Positions 18,051-30,010 of a DNA stretch of 64,000 nucleotides are shown here, one piece after another. The position numbers and the translations under genes were made by a program. The stretch is from NCBI GenBank assembly GCA_025504975.1, contig JANUWI010000005.1, positions 1 to 64,000 of the forward strand, in the 5' to 3' direction. This DNA comes from Plenodomus lindquistii. Its lineage: Eukaryota > Ascomycota > Dothideomycetes > Pleosporales > Leptosphaeriaceae. The notes beneath the pieces were generated by a model. It did not search any database. It worked only from the letters and a program-made list of their open reading frames with translations, and was not told the origin of the DNA. Every line of letters begins with the position of its first letter. Position 1 is the first letter of the stretch.

Positions 18051-19855
18051 ATGTACCTATTATCTCTTTTCACGTTGGCATTTGGCCTACTGGCCATAGC
18101 GGTAACTACATAACATCACATATTCTCATCTGAAATGGCTAATAATTTTACGCATAGCTTCTTTCATACATCGTATACCAAGTCAAATTTCATCCTCTGG
18201 CCAAATACCCTGGTCCTTTCCTGGCGAAATTAACGAATGCTTATGCCGGCTATCATGCGTGGAAGCAAGACATCCACATCGACATGTGGCGGAGTCATCG
18301 CAAATATGGTTAGTTGTGTGGTGTTGAGAAACTTTGCCCGCATATACTCAATGTTCTCCAGGTGACTTCATAAGATATGGTCCTGATACCGTGCTTGTCA
18401 ACACCGTTGCGGGCATGAAAGGTGCGAGGTATCCTAGTCCCGACATTCTAAGCGCACGCTCTGATTCAAGTTGGCAGATATCTATGGCTCTGGCGAAAAG
18501 GTGATCAAGAGCAAGAGCTACAATGCTATGATCCATCGCACCCCCAGCGTCCTCACCATTCGAGACCGCAAGAAGCATTCTGCTCGTCGCAGGCTCATCG
18601 GGCAAGGTATGGGCGATGCAGCCATGCGTGCTCATGAACCAACAATCATGACGCATGTCGATGAGCTGTGCAAGCAACTAGCACCCGACGATGGCAGTTG
18701 GTCTGAGCAACAGAATATGGCCGAGTGGAGTGGCTACCTCACGTTCGACATCATGACCGAAGTCGTTTTTGGTTTGAGGTATCATCTGGTCGGCAGCAAG
18801 GTGCATCGTCACATCGTCGACGCGATTGCAAACTCCAACATCCGCACCACTATCCTGTTGTACTTCCCTAAGCTAATGTGGAACCGGCTCGACAAGAAGT
18901 TGTTACCGGCATCCATTGCGGCCCGCAATGTGTTTCTGAAATTCATGGGGAAGCTGCTCCACGATCGTTACGAAATAGCGCCCACAGAGAAAACTAAGGA
19001 CATTGTATCCAAACTTCTCACTGCCCGAGATATCGAAACAGGTGAGGGTCTCAATGCTGAGCAAATTACTGCTGATAGCACCACCCTCGTAATCGCCGGT
19101 GAGTTTGTATTCACTGTTTTGTCCTTCCCTTCCATTGCATGCAGAGACTAACAACGCATCCAGGCTCTGACACAACCGCTACTGCCCTATCCGCACTTTT
19201 CTTCTATCTTGGACGTAACCCATACGCCTACAATCGCGCCCGCGACGAAGTCCGCAAAGCATTTCCCACACGCGACAGCATCCGCTCTGGTGCAGCTCTC
19301 AACTCATGTATCTACCTACGTGCTTGCATTGATGAGACATTGCGCATGACACCGCCCATCGGCGGCTCGTTGTATCGCGAGGTGGCTACTCCTGGCGGCA
19401 TGAGCATCGACGGACACATGTTCGCGGCGGGCACAGACGTCGGGACCTCTATCTACGCCATACACCACAACGAAAAGTACTTTGCACGTCCCCACGCCTT
19501 CGTGCCTGAACGCTGGATCGGCACCGACAGCGACGACGAAGACCAGGTGGATATCCGCCGCGTGCAGCACCAAGCTATGATTGCTTTCAGCTCTGGGTCT
19601 CGCGGATGCGTGGGTAAAGGCATGGCGCTGGTCGAGCTTATGTTGACGATGGCAACTGTGCTATGGAATATGGACATGCGACTTGCTACGGGCGAGGCAG
19701 GCGAAGTGGGCGGCGGTAATCCTGACAGTGGGGTAATGGGCAGACACGACCCGGAAGAGTACCAGTTGTTCCATGGAGGTATCACGAGTATAAAGACAGG
19801 GCCAATGCTACAGTTCTCAAGGCGTTACGTAGAGATAGAAGGTATTAGTGCATAG
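18051..19855 (+). CDS. Cytochrome P450 monooxygenase, 5 exons, 524 aa
   Basis: Exons 18051-18101, 18158-18308, 18362-18421, 18478-19098, 19164-19855; the length is in frame. An N-terminal membrane anchor (residues 1-25) is followed by the HPLAKYPGPFLAK hinge, an I-helix GSDTT, the K-helix ETLR (ExxR), PERW, and a heme loop FSSGSRGCVGKG with the Cys ligand near residue 443. It is a class II ER-bound fungal P450 needing a reductase partner. HC-toxin and apicidin carry oxidised 2-amino-decanoate-type residues, so oxidation of the fatty acyl chain before or after amination is the most likely job; tailoring of the peptide is the alternative. All motifs are intact. It is head-to-head with the thioesterase. 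Confidence 0.9.
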
Positions 19856-20530
19856 CGAAGTAAAGGTACCACCTTTAAAATTGTACAATAGCTAGTAAAT
19901 TATCACACCGCATCCTATCTGCTGATACAGAATGGCCGACGCGACGTGCGAAGACACACGAATAGCATCGCGGACTGAGAAGATTCGCAGCATCGGGGTT
20001 TCAATTGCCATCTCGCTGACAGGCACCCACAATCTTGCTTTTTGGACGAGCGTATCTGGTGCACTATGAAAATAACCTATTCATGTTAGGTTGTGCTACC
20101 TTTTAGCTAACTCTTAGGTAGCATGTGTTCTTAGATGTATCTATTTCTAGTGTTTTGACTTTGTCTTTGTCCAACCTAATACCGCACCTCGATACCTCTG
20201 GCGTGGAGTGGGTCCTGTAAAACCCCGGTGCACAGGCATTGTTGGGTCATGGTCTTGATGACGATATTATGGGGGCTGATTATTAGAAGGAACCGCTTAA
20301 ATGTATGAAATTTTCTCTGCCTGGGTGTTCTTTTTTCGATGGTAGACCCATGTCCTGGACGCCTGTTGGGGCCTCGAAAACTGCGGCGGGGGGCCAAACA
20401 CTGAAAATAGAGCCTCGAATGTTCATTCCGAGACACGGTCGGGGCTTATGTATCCTAACAAATGATAAGAACTGTCCAGGTACGCGCCAGGAAGACACAT
20501 CTGAACCAGACCAGCGGGTTAGTAGATGAG
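19856..20530. other. Intergenic region upstream of the bZIP/ankyrin regulator
   Basis: A 675-bp gap holding the P450 3' end and the regulator promoter. A short repeat AGGTTGTGCTACC / AGGTAGCATG lies near 20089-20124. I find no exact TCACGTCA box and no gene. Confidence 0.5.
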
Positions 20531-21568
20531 ATGAGTAGCATGGATGCCGACGGCGATTCCGCAACAAGCTGTGCCCAAACGACCAAGCGCCCTGACGAGT
20601 GGCATCACATTGCAGACTCGACGCAGCGCAAGAAGGTGCAGAACCGGAATGCGCAAAGGATATACAGTAAGTGAAGCTGAGCATGGCTGTTGATTGGGAC
20701 CGGCGCTGACGGCGAAGGAACAGGACACAAGCTCAAACGGCGCATCGCCGAGCTGGAGAAAATCAACAGCAAGCTCGTTGCCCACCAGAACACGTGCACC
20801 CCGCAGCCCGAAGATTCTCGGCCCGCCAACTTTCCGACATCCGTACGGCCCGAGCCTGTTCCCGCCCTGGTACGCAGCTCTTCAACCTCGTCGCCTTGCG
20901 CCGAGCTGCCACACACGAGTGACAGTGACAACAACGACAACAACGACAACAACAACAACAACAACAACAATGATAATAATCATGGTTACCCCTTCTCGCT
21001 CTGCAGCGACGACATGACCTACTCCCCGCAGGCACTATGGCCCCACCCCAACGACTCTCCCCTGCCACCAGCCCTGGACCCGCTGCTCCAGATTCCCAGC
21101 TTCAGCCTGGATTTCCCCGTGGACATGGGCGCGACGTGTTCATACGAGCCCTTTTCTACGCTGGCCGCGACGACCTCTTCCCCATCGTACGCGCCCATAA
21201 CCATGGAGGACGTGTTTGCGCACGACGTGTCACGTGACAAGATGAATGCACAGCCTAGCGGCGCCACGCCACTGCATCTGGCCGCGGCGGGCGGCCACCA
21301 ACGCGCCGTCGCCGTGCTGTTGGGCTTCCCTGCGCTCAGCGACCCCAATGCTCTCGACGCCAGCCTCCAGACGCCACTGCACCTGGCTGCCGCCGCGGGC
21401 TGCGAGCCCGTGGTGCAGATGCTGCTGGATGCAGGTGCACATGTGCAATCGAAAGCTGCCAACGGGTGGACGCCGCTGCACGCAGCCGGGTGCGCAGGAC
21501 ATGACGGCGTAGTGAAGCTGCTGTTGCAGCGTGGTGCCGAAATTGATTGTCGCGTGACTCCATCATGA
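20531..21568 (+). CDS. toxE-like: bZIP-basic-region / ankyrin-repeat transcription factor, TOXE-like (326 aa, 2 exons)
   Basis: Exons 20531-20666 and 20724-21568. Splicing restores the Yap-type basic region QNRNAQRIYR followed by KLKRR. Only three leucine heptads follow, a very short zipper. A low-complexity Asn/Asp run (codons at about 20925-20975) comes next. Three ankyrin repeats follow (about residues 225-320), each with TPLHLAA or TPLHAAG. This combination is the bANK family, which includes TOXE, the pathway-specific activator of HC-toxin genes, and the apicidin regulator APS2. The role inferred is activation of this cluster through TCACGTCA or tox-box elements. As I recall, TOXE is longer (about 440 aa) with four ankyrin repeats, so this protein is shorter at the C-terminus. 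Start choice: 20531 or the Met four codons in. Confidence 0.88.
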
Positions 21569-21618
21569 GGCAGGAGGAAGCTGTGTGGCATACACCCTAT
21601 ATTTTCATGATTAGCATA

Positions 21619-21708
21619 CTTGTCTTGCATTGGAGCATGGGAGTCATACTTGTTTTGCATTAGAGCATGGGAGTCATACTTGTTTTGCATCAGAGCATGG
21701 GAGTCATA
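21619..21708 (+). repeat. 30-bp tandem repeat, three units
   Basis: Units 21619-21648, 21649-21678 and 21679-21708, of the form CTTGTTTTGCAT.AGAGCATG and so on, differing at two or three positions, plus a degenerate fourth start. It is a minisatellite just downstream of the regulator stop and has no coding sense. Confidence 0.85.
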
Positions 21709-21835
21709 CTTGGATTTTGTCTTGCATGCCTTGCTGAGTAGCTGTTGTACTGTCATAGACGAAGATGTAGGACAGGAGCTCTCTGGAGAAGCGAGAGAGA
21801 ATGCAAATCCAACAAATCATACAAGAATCTACTAT

Positions 21836-22095
21836 CTTCGCCTCGCATGTGCTCTAACATAGTAGACTTGCTTTTTATTTTATAGATCAACACAGTTGTA
21901 ACTGTACATTATCTTAGGTTAAGCTAAGAAAAACAAGAGAGAAAGCAGGTTCTAACAATTACTACAACGATTCACTCTCTTTACCTCACATGTTCTTTGA
22001 TATATTAGACTTGAAGTTGTACAGTCTAACACAGTTGTACCTGTGTAGTTATCTTGGCTTAAGTTGGAGTTTACAAAGAAGGTTTCTAGTTTCAA
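21836..22095 (+). repeat. Diverged AT-rich tandem duplication
   Basis: Two blocks of about 120 bp (21836-21958 and 21976-22095) align loosely. Each has a CCTCxCATGTxCT start, ATAxTAGACTTG, CACAGTTGTA, and TTATCTT followed by TTAAG. They lie in the 788-bp gene-free stretch 21569-22356 between the regulator and the FAS beta 3' end. The divergence suggests an old duplication. Confidence 0.5.
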
Positions 22096-22356
22096 TGCAT
22101 AACTTCATATACAACTTTTACACTTTTGTTTGTATAGACAGACACACTGTATATCTAGACAATACATCTAAGTAAGGAGGGTATAAAATCAGAATAATAT
22201 ACATCCATATCTATATGTGCCCCTAGCAAGTGCATGCATGCAAAAAACGAGCATCAGAAAGAACAGAAAAAAAAGGTCTACAACCTATGAAAACCTTGTA
22301 CACCATAAACCCTCCCGCCCAAACCTAACGAGAAGAGTGACAACAAGGGAAACAAT

Positions 22357-25300
22357 CTACGCTTCGAAATCGAAATGCACCACCGGCCTTACTCCAACTT
22401 CAGGCTCCCACTTGTCCAACTCATCCCACCTCTCCAATATGCCCCCAATGACTTCCGACCGCGTTAATCTCCACACATCCTCGAGATAGTCACGAGACAC
22501 GTCGAACGGCTTCGCCGTCAGATTCGGCACATATCGGCCACGCAGCTTCTCCACGTCGACTGCTCCGCGACGAATGAAGCGCGACAGGTGATGCCGGAAG
22601 GGCGCGACGCCTGCGCGGAGGTAGGAGCTGTGGAAAGGAACGTCGATGCCTGCAAGGGGGATGGTGGCTTTCCCGCGCGTGAGTGGCGCGTCGTTCTGCT
22701 GTGAGAGGGCCGTGTTGATAAGGTCGGTGAAAAATGCTTGGCTTGGTCGTTGTTGAGTGAGGGTGCGCAGGCGGATGGATTTGCTGACTGATGCTGACTC
22801 GAGAATATCGCCTAGGCACTTGAGAGCGCGGTACTAAACAAAGATTAGTGTGTGTGTCAGGACTTTGGGTTGTAGATGGAAGCTTACCTGTCCAGCGCAG
22901 ATGTATTGTTGACCTTCGACATTGTAATTGACTACTTCAAGCAATAAGGACGTGGCCGATGCGATCTCTTGCACAAGGAGGTTGAGTGTAGCACCATCGA
23001 AATCTGGCACGCGGCTTGGGTTCACCGCAACCATGGAGAAGTCTGAGCGTCCTGCTCCGTCGCGTTTGACAGCGTACTGCATCGTGAGCCCGCGATAGAA
23101 TACGATCGACATGAATTCTTCAATGGAAGCGATGTCAACCACAGCGCACAGGGCTGAGTACTCGCCAAGCGAATGACCTGCAAAATAGCTTCCATCAGAC
23201 ACCACGCCGTGGGCCTGCATGTCGCGGAAGATAGCGATTTCCATCAGCATCAGTGCTGGTTGCGTGAACTGCGTTGCCGAAAGAAGGCCCTCTGGGCTTG
23301 CGAAGGTGAGAGAAGTCGACCGCTCGTTGAGGTTCGGAAAAACTGGTCGCTTGGAAGACGTGCCATCTGGCGCAATGTCTAGGAAGGCAAGGTCCATGTA
23401 GTGTTGACGCACCTTCCTGCCATGCTTGCCGTTGAACCGAATGACACGCTCCTTCGGATTGTTCTTGACAATATCCGTAATCAAGAACCCATACATGTTC
23501 CAAAAGTGCTGGTCCGCCCGGTCCCACACTGCGCGGGCTGCCTCGCTCGTGGCGTAGAGGTCCATGCCCATACCAACACGTTGGCTGCCTTGCCCAGTGA
23601 ATACAAATGTTGTCTTTCCAATCTCAACCTCTGCCTCGCCAGTGAGCACAATCTCCTCGGATGCTTCCTTGACTGCTTTGATCCTGATGATCTTGCGGCC
23701 GGCCTTCATGCCAACTTGTTCGGAGAGAACCTTGAGCTTTTCCCCGGGAAGGACCATCCCAACAAATGAGCAGTGGAACGACTTGAAGCTCGAGTAGTCC
23801 GAGAAGCTCAGTTGACGCTCAACCGCAAGGCGTACACGTGCACTTGTCTGCATGCCGTGGGTTATGGTGCCTGGTAGACCAAGATACTGCGAGAGAGCTG
23901 GTGACAGATGGATCGGGTTCAGGTCACCAGATGCTACTGCATACTCTCTGTTGGACGTTGGGACCTGGAGTGTGATTTCGCCGAGATAAATCGGATCAGA
24001 GAATGTGACTGAGGAGTGTTCAGGCTGGCCATGACGGTTGAGAAAGTTTAGTATGGGATTTCTCTTTGCCAAGGCTCCTTCATGGCGAATGGTTGCAATC
24101 TGAACACTTTCTCCCTGGGATAGAAAGGCCTCCACATGCCCCGAAATGCGGAGCTCGTCTGAACTCTGACGTGTTTGCAACTTGAAGATCAGCTTCGCGC
24201 CCACGCATAGCATGCCAACGCAAGACTCGTCAATCTGTAACCATTCTTTTGCAAGAAGGACTTGCAATTGGCTCGCCGATTTGACCTGCATCTCTATTGG
24301 GTCGATATCTGCAATCCGGAAGCAAGACGCTTCGTCAGTGTGATTGCCACGGATGAGGAATCGGCTGCGGATTTCCATGATAATTTGTCCTTCACGCAAG
24401 ATGTGCGCCGTCACCTCAACCATCTTTCCTGATGCCTGTATGACGACTGCTGTGACACGTGACCTTGTTTCGACGACGTCGCCCTCTGCCAGAGGTCGAG
24501 CTCCTGCTTTGACATGGAAGCCATTAGAAAGGTGTACGAGGTCAAGAAAATTGCCAGCCAGGTCATATGCCAGGAGAGGTTCAACCAGTGCTTTCCAGGC
24601 TGCTACCATTGCATAATCCACTAACGCTTGCAGAGCATTGCCTATGTGCACTTCGGGGCATTCTAGAGCCAGATAGAATTGCTTCAAACTCTCCGAGGTA
24701 ATTCTTTCCGGCGCTTGGACAAACTCATCACGGATAGAGGTTGCCTCTGTTGATTGTATTCCGAGCCAGATTTGTCGGTAGAAGTCTCGAATGCGTTCGT
24801 TACGATCGTCCATTATCTCATGTATCGGAGCGTAGCCAGCATCTGGCAAATAACGAAATTTGAGCAAGAGATCTGCGCTTCCCTTATCCGCCGAGAGGTT
24901 CCCAAGAATACGGAGTTCAATGACGTTGTCAGCCAAGAGTTCGACCCGGACGTTCTGTACCGAATCATCCTGCACCTTGTACAGATGAATTTGATTCGGG
25001 CCAATCTCAGAAAGGACCGTTCGCCCACTCTTCAGTATACGTCGCATAGGATTCTCGACCATGCGATTCCCTTGTATAAGCACGTTGCTGGAGAAGAATG
25101 CTTGCCGCCAGTCGCCAAAGTTTCCGACGATTCCAGCTACCTGTGGTCCCACGAAGGGCTCCTCGGGAAGGGCAAAGCACTCAACAAATGGCACTTGCTC
25201 TTGGGTTTTGAGAAGCCTTTCCATGTAGCTATAATGGAGCCCATCGAGGATATCCTTGACGGGCTCATCGACCTTGTTTGAATGGCGAACGGCGACAGGA

Positions 25301-28300
25301 CCTTGCAGGATACAAACACGGCGAACGTCTTGATCGACGACAGATTCCAAGTTTTCAGATTGCCAAAGTGAGTCCTTTTTGAACCATGTTTCAAAATGCT
25401 CATCCAAGACAGGGACGAACGGGACAGGCTTCTGCCCCCTCCTTCGGCATAAGGCAAGAAAGAACTGGACGTCTTGATAACTCATAAGCTGAGCGTTCAT
25501 GGAGGGAAACATAGTAAGAAGACGTTTTATGCAGGCTTCCGGATTATCGAGGTCGGCATGGCTTGGTATTTGAGGTCCTTGTTGAGCATGCGTGATGAAA
25601 CGAGATGCAACGTGGTGAATGAAGTCGTGCACTAACCCTCGAAAAGACATATTGAGCCATGCCTGTCGGTGGCGAACGTAGGTCAAAGCCACCAACCTCT
25701 GGAGAACTTCGCCGTAGGTCATCTCATCGATACCGACCGGTTGTTCCTTTGCTTTGCTCCATCCAAACCAGACTTTGTGAGAGTCGGCATTGAGACGCCC
25801 GATGATGTAATCTCTTTTCTCTCTGAGTACCTGTATTCTTTTGGACTTGTCGGAGATGTTGAAGACTGTCTTGTCTAGTTCAGCCCAGAGAAGCACGCCA
25901 TCAGTTGCCAGCTTGTGGATGGGTTCGCCCATTTCGGAGATGACTGTGATAACTCCCCCAGCAACGCCGTCATAAGTCTTTGCCCACTGGGAGTCATCCA
26001 CACCCTGAGCATCGACAATGGCTTGTTTGACAGCTGGACTGGTTTGAGCCTCCTTTGCAACCATCATTCGGCTGCCGAGTAGGATACCATCGAAGGGCAT
26101 CAAGGGTAGTTCAAACTTGCGCGACCATTCGCCGGTGAGGTAAGGGAAAGAGGTCTCCACATCTCCCATGCCGCTACCAGCAATAAGCACGACATTGTCA
26201 CATTTCCTAATTGCACCGTACATGCGCTTGATGGGCTCGTGAAAGTCTTCGAATGAGTGATGGCCACCCCCTCGTCCACCCGTCCACTGGAGGATGACAG
26301 GAAAGTGGGGGTTTGCTTTGGCAATTTCCAAGACATTCTGTATGGCGTTGAGGTTGCCAGGCTTGAAACTGATGTGCTTGAGACCAGGAAAGGTTTGAAT
26401 GTAGCCATTCGCTACTTCCAACGACGCCACACCGGCTCCAAAGGTTAAGCCATCAATGGGGAGGCCGTCTTCAGAACTTAGGCGTTCAAGCAACGGGATC
26501 TGCCACCGTAGAGCCGAAGGGTTTGCGTAGATCAAGTTACAAGTAATACCTCGTCCTGGGGAGACCGTTCCATGCAGCTTACGTAGTGCAGCTTCAAGTG
26601 ACGCGGGATCATGATAACCGCCAAGAGCGAATTCGATGTGGTACCCAGCGTTCATCGTCGCTGCCACAAAGTCTACACTGCATGTCGTGGGAGTCATTCC
26701 TGCGACCATGACAGGAGGCAGGCCCAACAGCCTGCTCATCTTGGTGCTCACCATGGCGCGAGCACCCGCTGTGCGTACTATGCGCGGAGCGAATTGCTGT
26801 GCCCATGAAGTTTCAGCCACCAGTTGTCGTTGTAAGAGTTCGGCTGTTCCTCCAAAGTCGGAACCTTGGCTATTCAGCTCTGTGGCAAGGATCACGCGGA
26901 CTCCTTTGCCGTGGCTGATGGCATTCGCAAGGCCGCCAGCACCACTGGCGCCTCGTCCGGGGCCGAAATCGAGCACATGGGTGGGGTCCGAAACGGAGCA
27001 GACTGGGGACCAATGTAGTGGCTCCTCGGTGACTAGTCGAACGAGTTCAGGGACTATGTTCTGGGGCCCGCGACTGCGCAGGTCTTCAGCTTGCGATGTA
27101 GTTGTGTAAACACCGCAACCGAGATCAGAACCACGCATCTCTACACCCATGTGTTGCGCATCTCGAAGGATGAGCGGAGTTGCTGCAGCTAGGTAGCTGC
27201 TATGGAATGGAGCAGATACAGCAAGAAAACTGTTTGCGATGTACGCTTTCCTTTTGTTGAATGGAACCCGACCTTGATCGACGCCAGGCGAAGCTTTCAG
27301 TGGCCGTAAACATACATTGAAGGCATGAAGCGAGGTGGGAGGCCCAACCACGACAAAGTTTGTAGGGCCATTGTGAAGACCAATCTCAACGGTCTCGTGC
27401 GAAGGCAGTCGCGCATTTACTCGGGCAACTAGTGCTTCGACTTTGCGGAGCGACAGATGCCGTACGCTCAGCATTGGGCTAGGGCATCCTTCCCCGTGAT
27501 CTTCAGCATCTTTCAGCAACATTGGAGGGAGGGGGTCGAGTGGAAATGCTTGTTGACTGCGCACGCCCAAAGAAAATAGAAGGGACAGTGCTTTGGTGGA
27601 AAGAGAATGGAACGAGTCCCAATCTGATGATGTAGCGACAAAGGCGGCCACAACAAGACCTTGTGAATGGCCAGAGGACGCAGAAAAAAGGTCGAGGAGT
27701 TGAGAAGGCTCCAATCCCGTTATACGGGATACTGCATAGAAACATGTGAGTTGCAGCAGACCAACGAGCGGGAAGCTCACGGGGGCAGAGGTGAGATAGG
27801 ACGTATCCGGCCGTGCCTCTGGGTCGGACTGGGTGATCCAGCGCAACACGTCGAGGCCATTGGGAAAAAAAGACTGGAACTCGTCACGGTTGGCGAGGTT
27901 CTGAAGATGGGCAGCGAGCCGCCGGAGCAGCGGCGCGACCAGCGGCTGATAGAGCTGATAGAGCGTCTGGAGACTGTCCAGACAGGTGTCGTGACCCTGG
28001 CCGCCAAAGAGGGCCAAGATGCGCGCTTTGCCTTGACCGGCAGCGTCGAATAGCGCCGAGCTCGGGGGCTTGCTGGGAGAGCTTGGTGCATCTAGGACAT
28101 GAGTTACGCGCATCATGGTAGAGACGAGGGCGGTTTTGGCGGCATGTTCGCCTGGGAGGGCTGCGACAATGGACAGCACATGGTCGCCACGGGTGCAAAA
28201 GTCGCGTTCAAAGGTTGACTGCACGGCAGCGAGCAGTGCAACGAGGGCATCTCGATTGCCATTGTCCTCGTACTCGTCCTCGTCGCTGTCGATTCCGCAG

Positions 28301-28626
28301 TCGAGGGCGTCGATTCGGCCGAGTAGAAAAGCAGCGAATTGCACCAGCAGCGTTGCTGCGTCAGCGTCGGCAGACGCATTGTGGCTGGCAAGGAAGGCGC
28401 GGCGGAGAGTCTTGGCGAGACGGCGAACTGGTGCCGAGGGGCGGGGCGGTAGGCGGAGCGGAAGACTTGGCACTTTGGATGGTGGTGCGTAGTCGATGAT
28501 GGATGAACCCGATGAACCACGGCACGCGGCGCTGGAGACAGAACTAGCGCGGTCGAAGCAATCGGAGCTTCCGGAAGCGTCAGAGCTGGAAGAATTCATC
28601 GAAGGCACGGCGTGTACAAAGTGCAT
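22357..28626 (-). CDS. toxC-like: Fatty acid synthase subunit beta, dedicated (TOXC-like), 2 exons, 2071 aa
   Basis: Exons 28626-22888 and 22833-22357. Domains in order: acetyltransferase (GHSQG near residue 318), enoyl reductase (PPVMVAGMTPTT near 637), dehydratase with a MaoC-like segment (HLSPALSQYLGLPGTITHGM near 1575), and malonyl/palmitoyl transferase (FTGQGSQR near 1672, GHSLGE near 1816). This is the full fungal beta-subunit layout at about the usual length. It pairs with the alpha subunit at 54769-59886 to make a fatty acyl chain. Next to an NRPS and a bANK regulator it corresponds to TOXC, which supplies the decanoate backbone of the epoxy amino acid of HC-toxin. Chain length cannot be read here. 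It is head-to-head with the NRPS. The residue-10 Met (28599) is an alternative start. Confidence 0.92.
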
Positions 28627-29161
28627 GGTGCCATGGGTGTCGGGCAGCGGGGTAGCGGGTGTAATGAGTGGAACAGGCAGCGAGGCGAAGGCTAGTTAAG
28701 GACCTAATAATAACGCGTCTGATCCCTGCGTCTGATCCCTGCGTCTGATGCCCCTTCTCACCCATCCCTCTCCGTTTCAAGACTCCCGCACTTCTCTCAC
28801 GTCACAAAGCCACCTGGCACCCATGCATCATCGCTTAGGCCCCCTGGCAGATCGCTTTGGCCCCCGCGTCGCCAACACCCAACGCGATGCCTGTCGGTTT
28901 CCGAACGGTACACAGCCTTCGATGGTTGCGCCTGAATAGGCGTTCCATGTCAGCCTGCCATAGCCTACTCGTTATTACAACCAAACAAGTCACTTCATCC
29001 TGCCTAACATATGTCCAAGCTGCCAAAGTGTTTATGCTCATTTTTGCAGTCTGTTGTAACATACCGACTTATTCTAACATACCTACGACACTCTGCCAAC
29101 CTTGACCGACTTCCAACAACGAAACCACTACGGTAAGAACGACACACTAGAACAGCTAATA
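28627..29161. promoter_or_regulatory. Divergent promoter FAS beta / NRPS with 13-bp repeats and TCACGTCA box
   Basis: A 535-bp shared promoter of the two largest genes. GCGTCTGATCCCT is repeated in tandem (28715-28727, 28728-28740, partial third copy 28741-28750). It is followed by CCCCTTCTCACC and by CTCTCACGTCA (28794-28804), which contains the exact TCACGTCA box also present at the ABC/RTA1 promoter. This is the likely binding region of the TOXE-like regulator. Confidence 0.6.
28715..28750 (+). repeat. 13-bp direct repeat GCGTCTGATCCCT, 2.8 copies
   Basis: Two perfect copies and a third that ends GATG. Single related copies occur at 17863 (CGTCTGATCCCC) and 14897 (GTCTGATTCC) in other cluster promoters, so it is a candidate operator rather than random minisatellite. 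Confidence 0.75.
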
Positions 29162-30010
29162 ATGGATTCAACAACAGCTTGCTTCTTTCCCGCCCTCAAC
29201 ACCACCGCGGCCAGTCAAGACGAGATGCAAATCTACCTAGCCCCCGTGCATGTCGACCTGGTCCGCCTCCAAGAGTTCAGCAGCACGCGACAAGTGCCTG
29301 CTGCCTGTGTCGCATCTGCGGCATGGCTTTTGGTTCTTCGTCTCTACACCGGCTGCGACACGCCGAGCACTGGCTTTGTCCAGACTGAAGGCGCGCAATC
29401 GCAGTGCTGTTCCGTTGATTTCAAAGACGGATCACTGCGGCTGCATCAGATTATTGACAGCCTGCGCTTCAATATACTGGAGAAACCTTCAGAAACCTTC
29501 AACACTGCTGTTGCTGCTTCAGCAACGAGTCCTGTTGTACGACTACCCTTGTGTCTACGGCCTTCACTTCACTGACCAAACACTTAGTTTGATATCACTG
29601 TCACCACCACACCCCAAATTTCCATTGCCTATCGAATAGACAGGTTATCGCCATCACAGGCCGCTGGAATTGCTAGTAGCCTTTCGTGTGCGATAGACAT
29701 GCTGCTCGCCACTTCTGAGCGTATGACTTCAAATGTAGACCAGCTGGACCTCAGTGCTGCGCAGCGCGCTCAAATCCTCCACCGAAACGCACGGGTACCA
29801 AAAGCTGTTTCTTCCACCGCACACAGCCTCATCTCTCAACAAGGAGATTCTTGCGCCCAAGCTCCTGCAGTAGACGCATGGGATGCATCTCTAACTTACG
29901 CCGAATTGGACATGTACTCCAATCGGTTGGCGCATGTCCTCGCCCAACGTGGGCTCGGTCCTGAGGCTTTTGTCGCTCTATGCTTTGATAAATCAGCATG
30001 GACTGTCGTG
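29162..30010 (+). other. NRPS N-terminal partial condensation domain and start of A1
   Basis: Residues 1-170 or so resemble only the C-terminal half of a condensation domain: FNTAVAAS across intron 1 to FDITVTTTPQISIAYRID, the usual end of a C domain, without any HHxxxDG. A1 starts near 29870. A vestigial starter C is common in fungal NRPSs, so the enzyme probably loads residue 1 directly on A1. Confidence 0.6.

Noticed and set aside
21619..21708. CRISPR-like array
   Set aside because: Units are adjacent with no spacers, the genome is eukaryotic, and there are no cas genes; it is a minisatellite.
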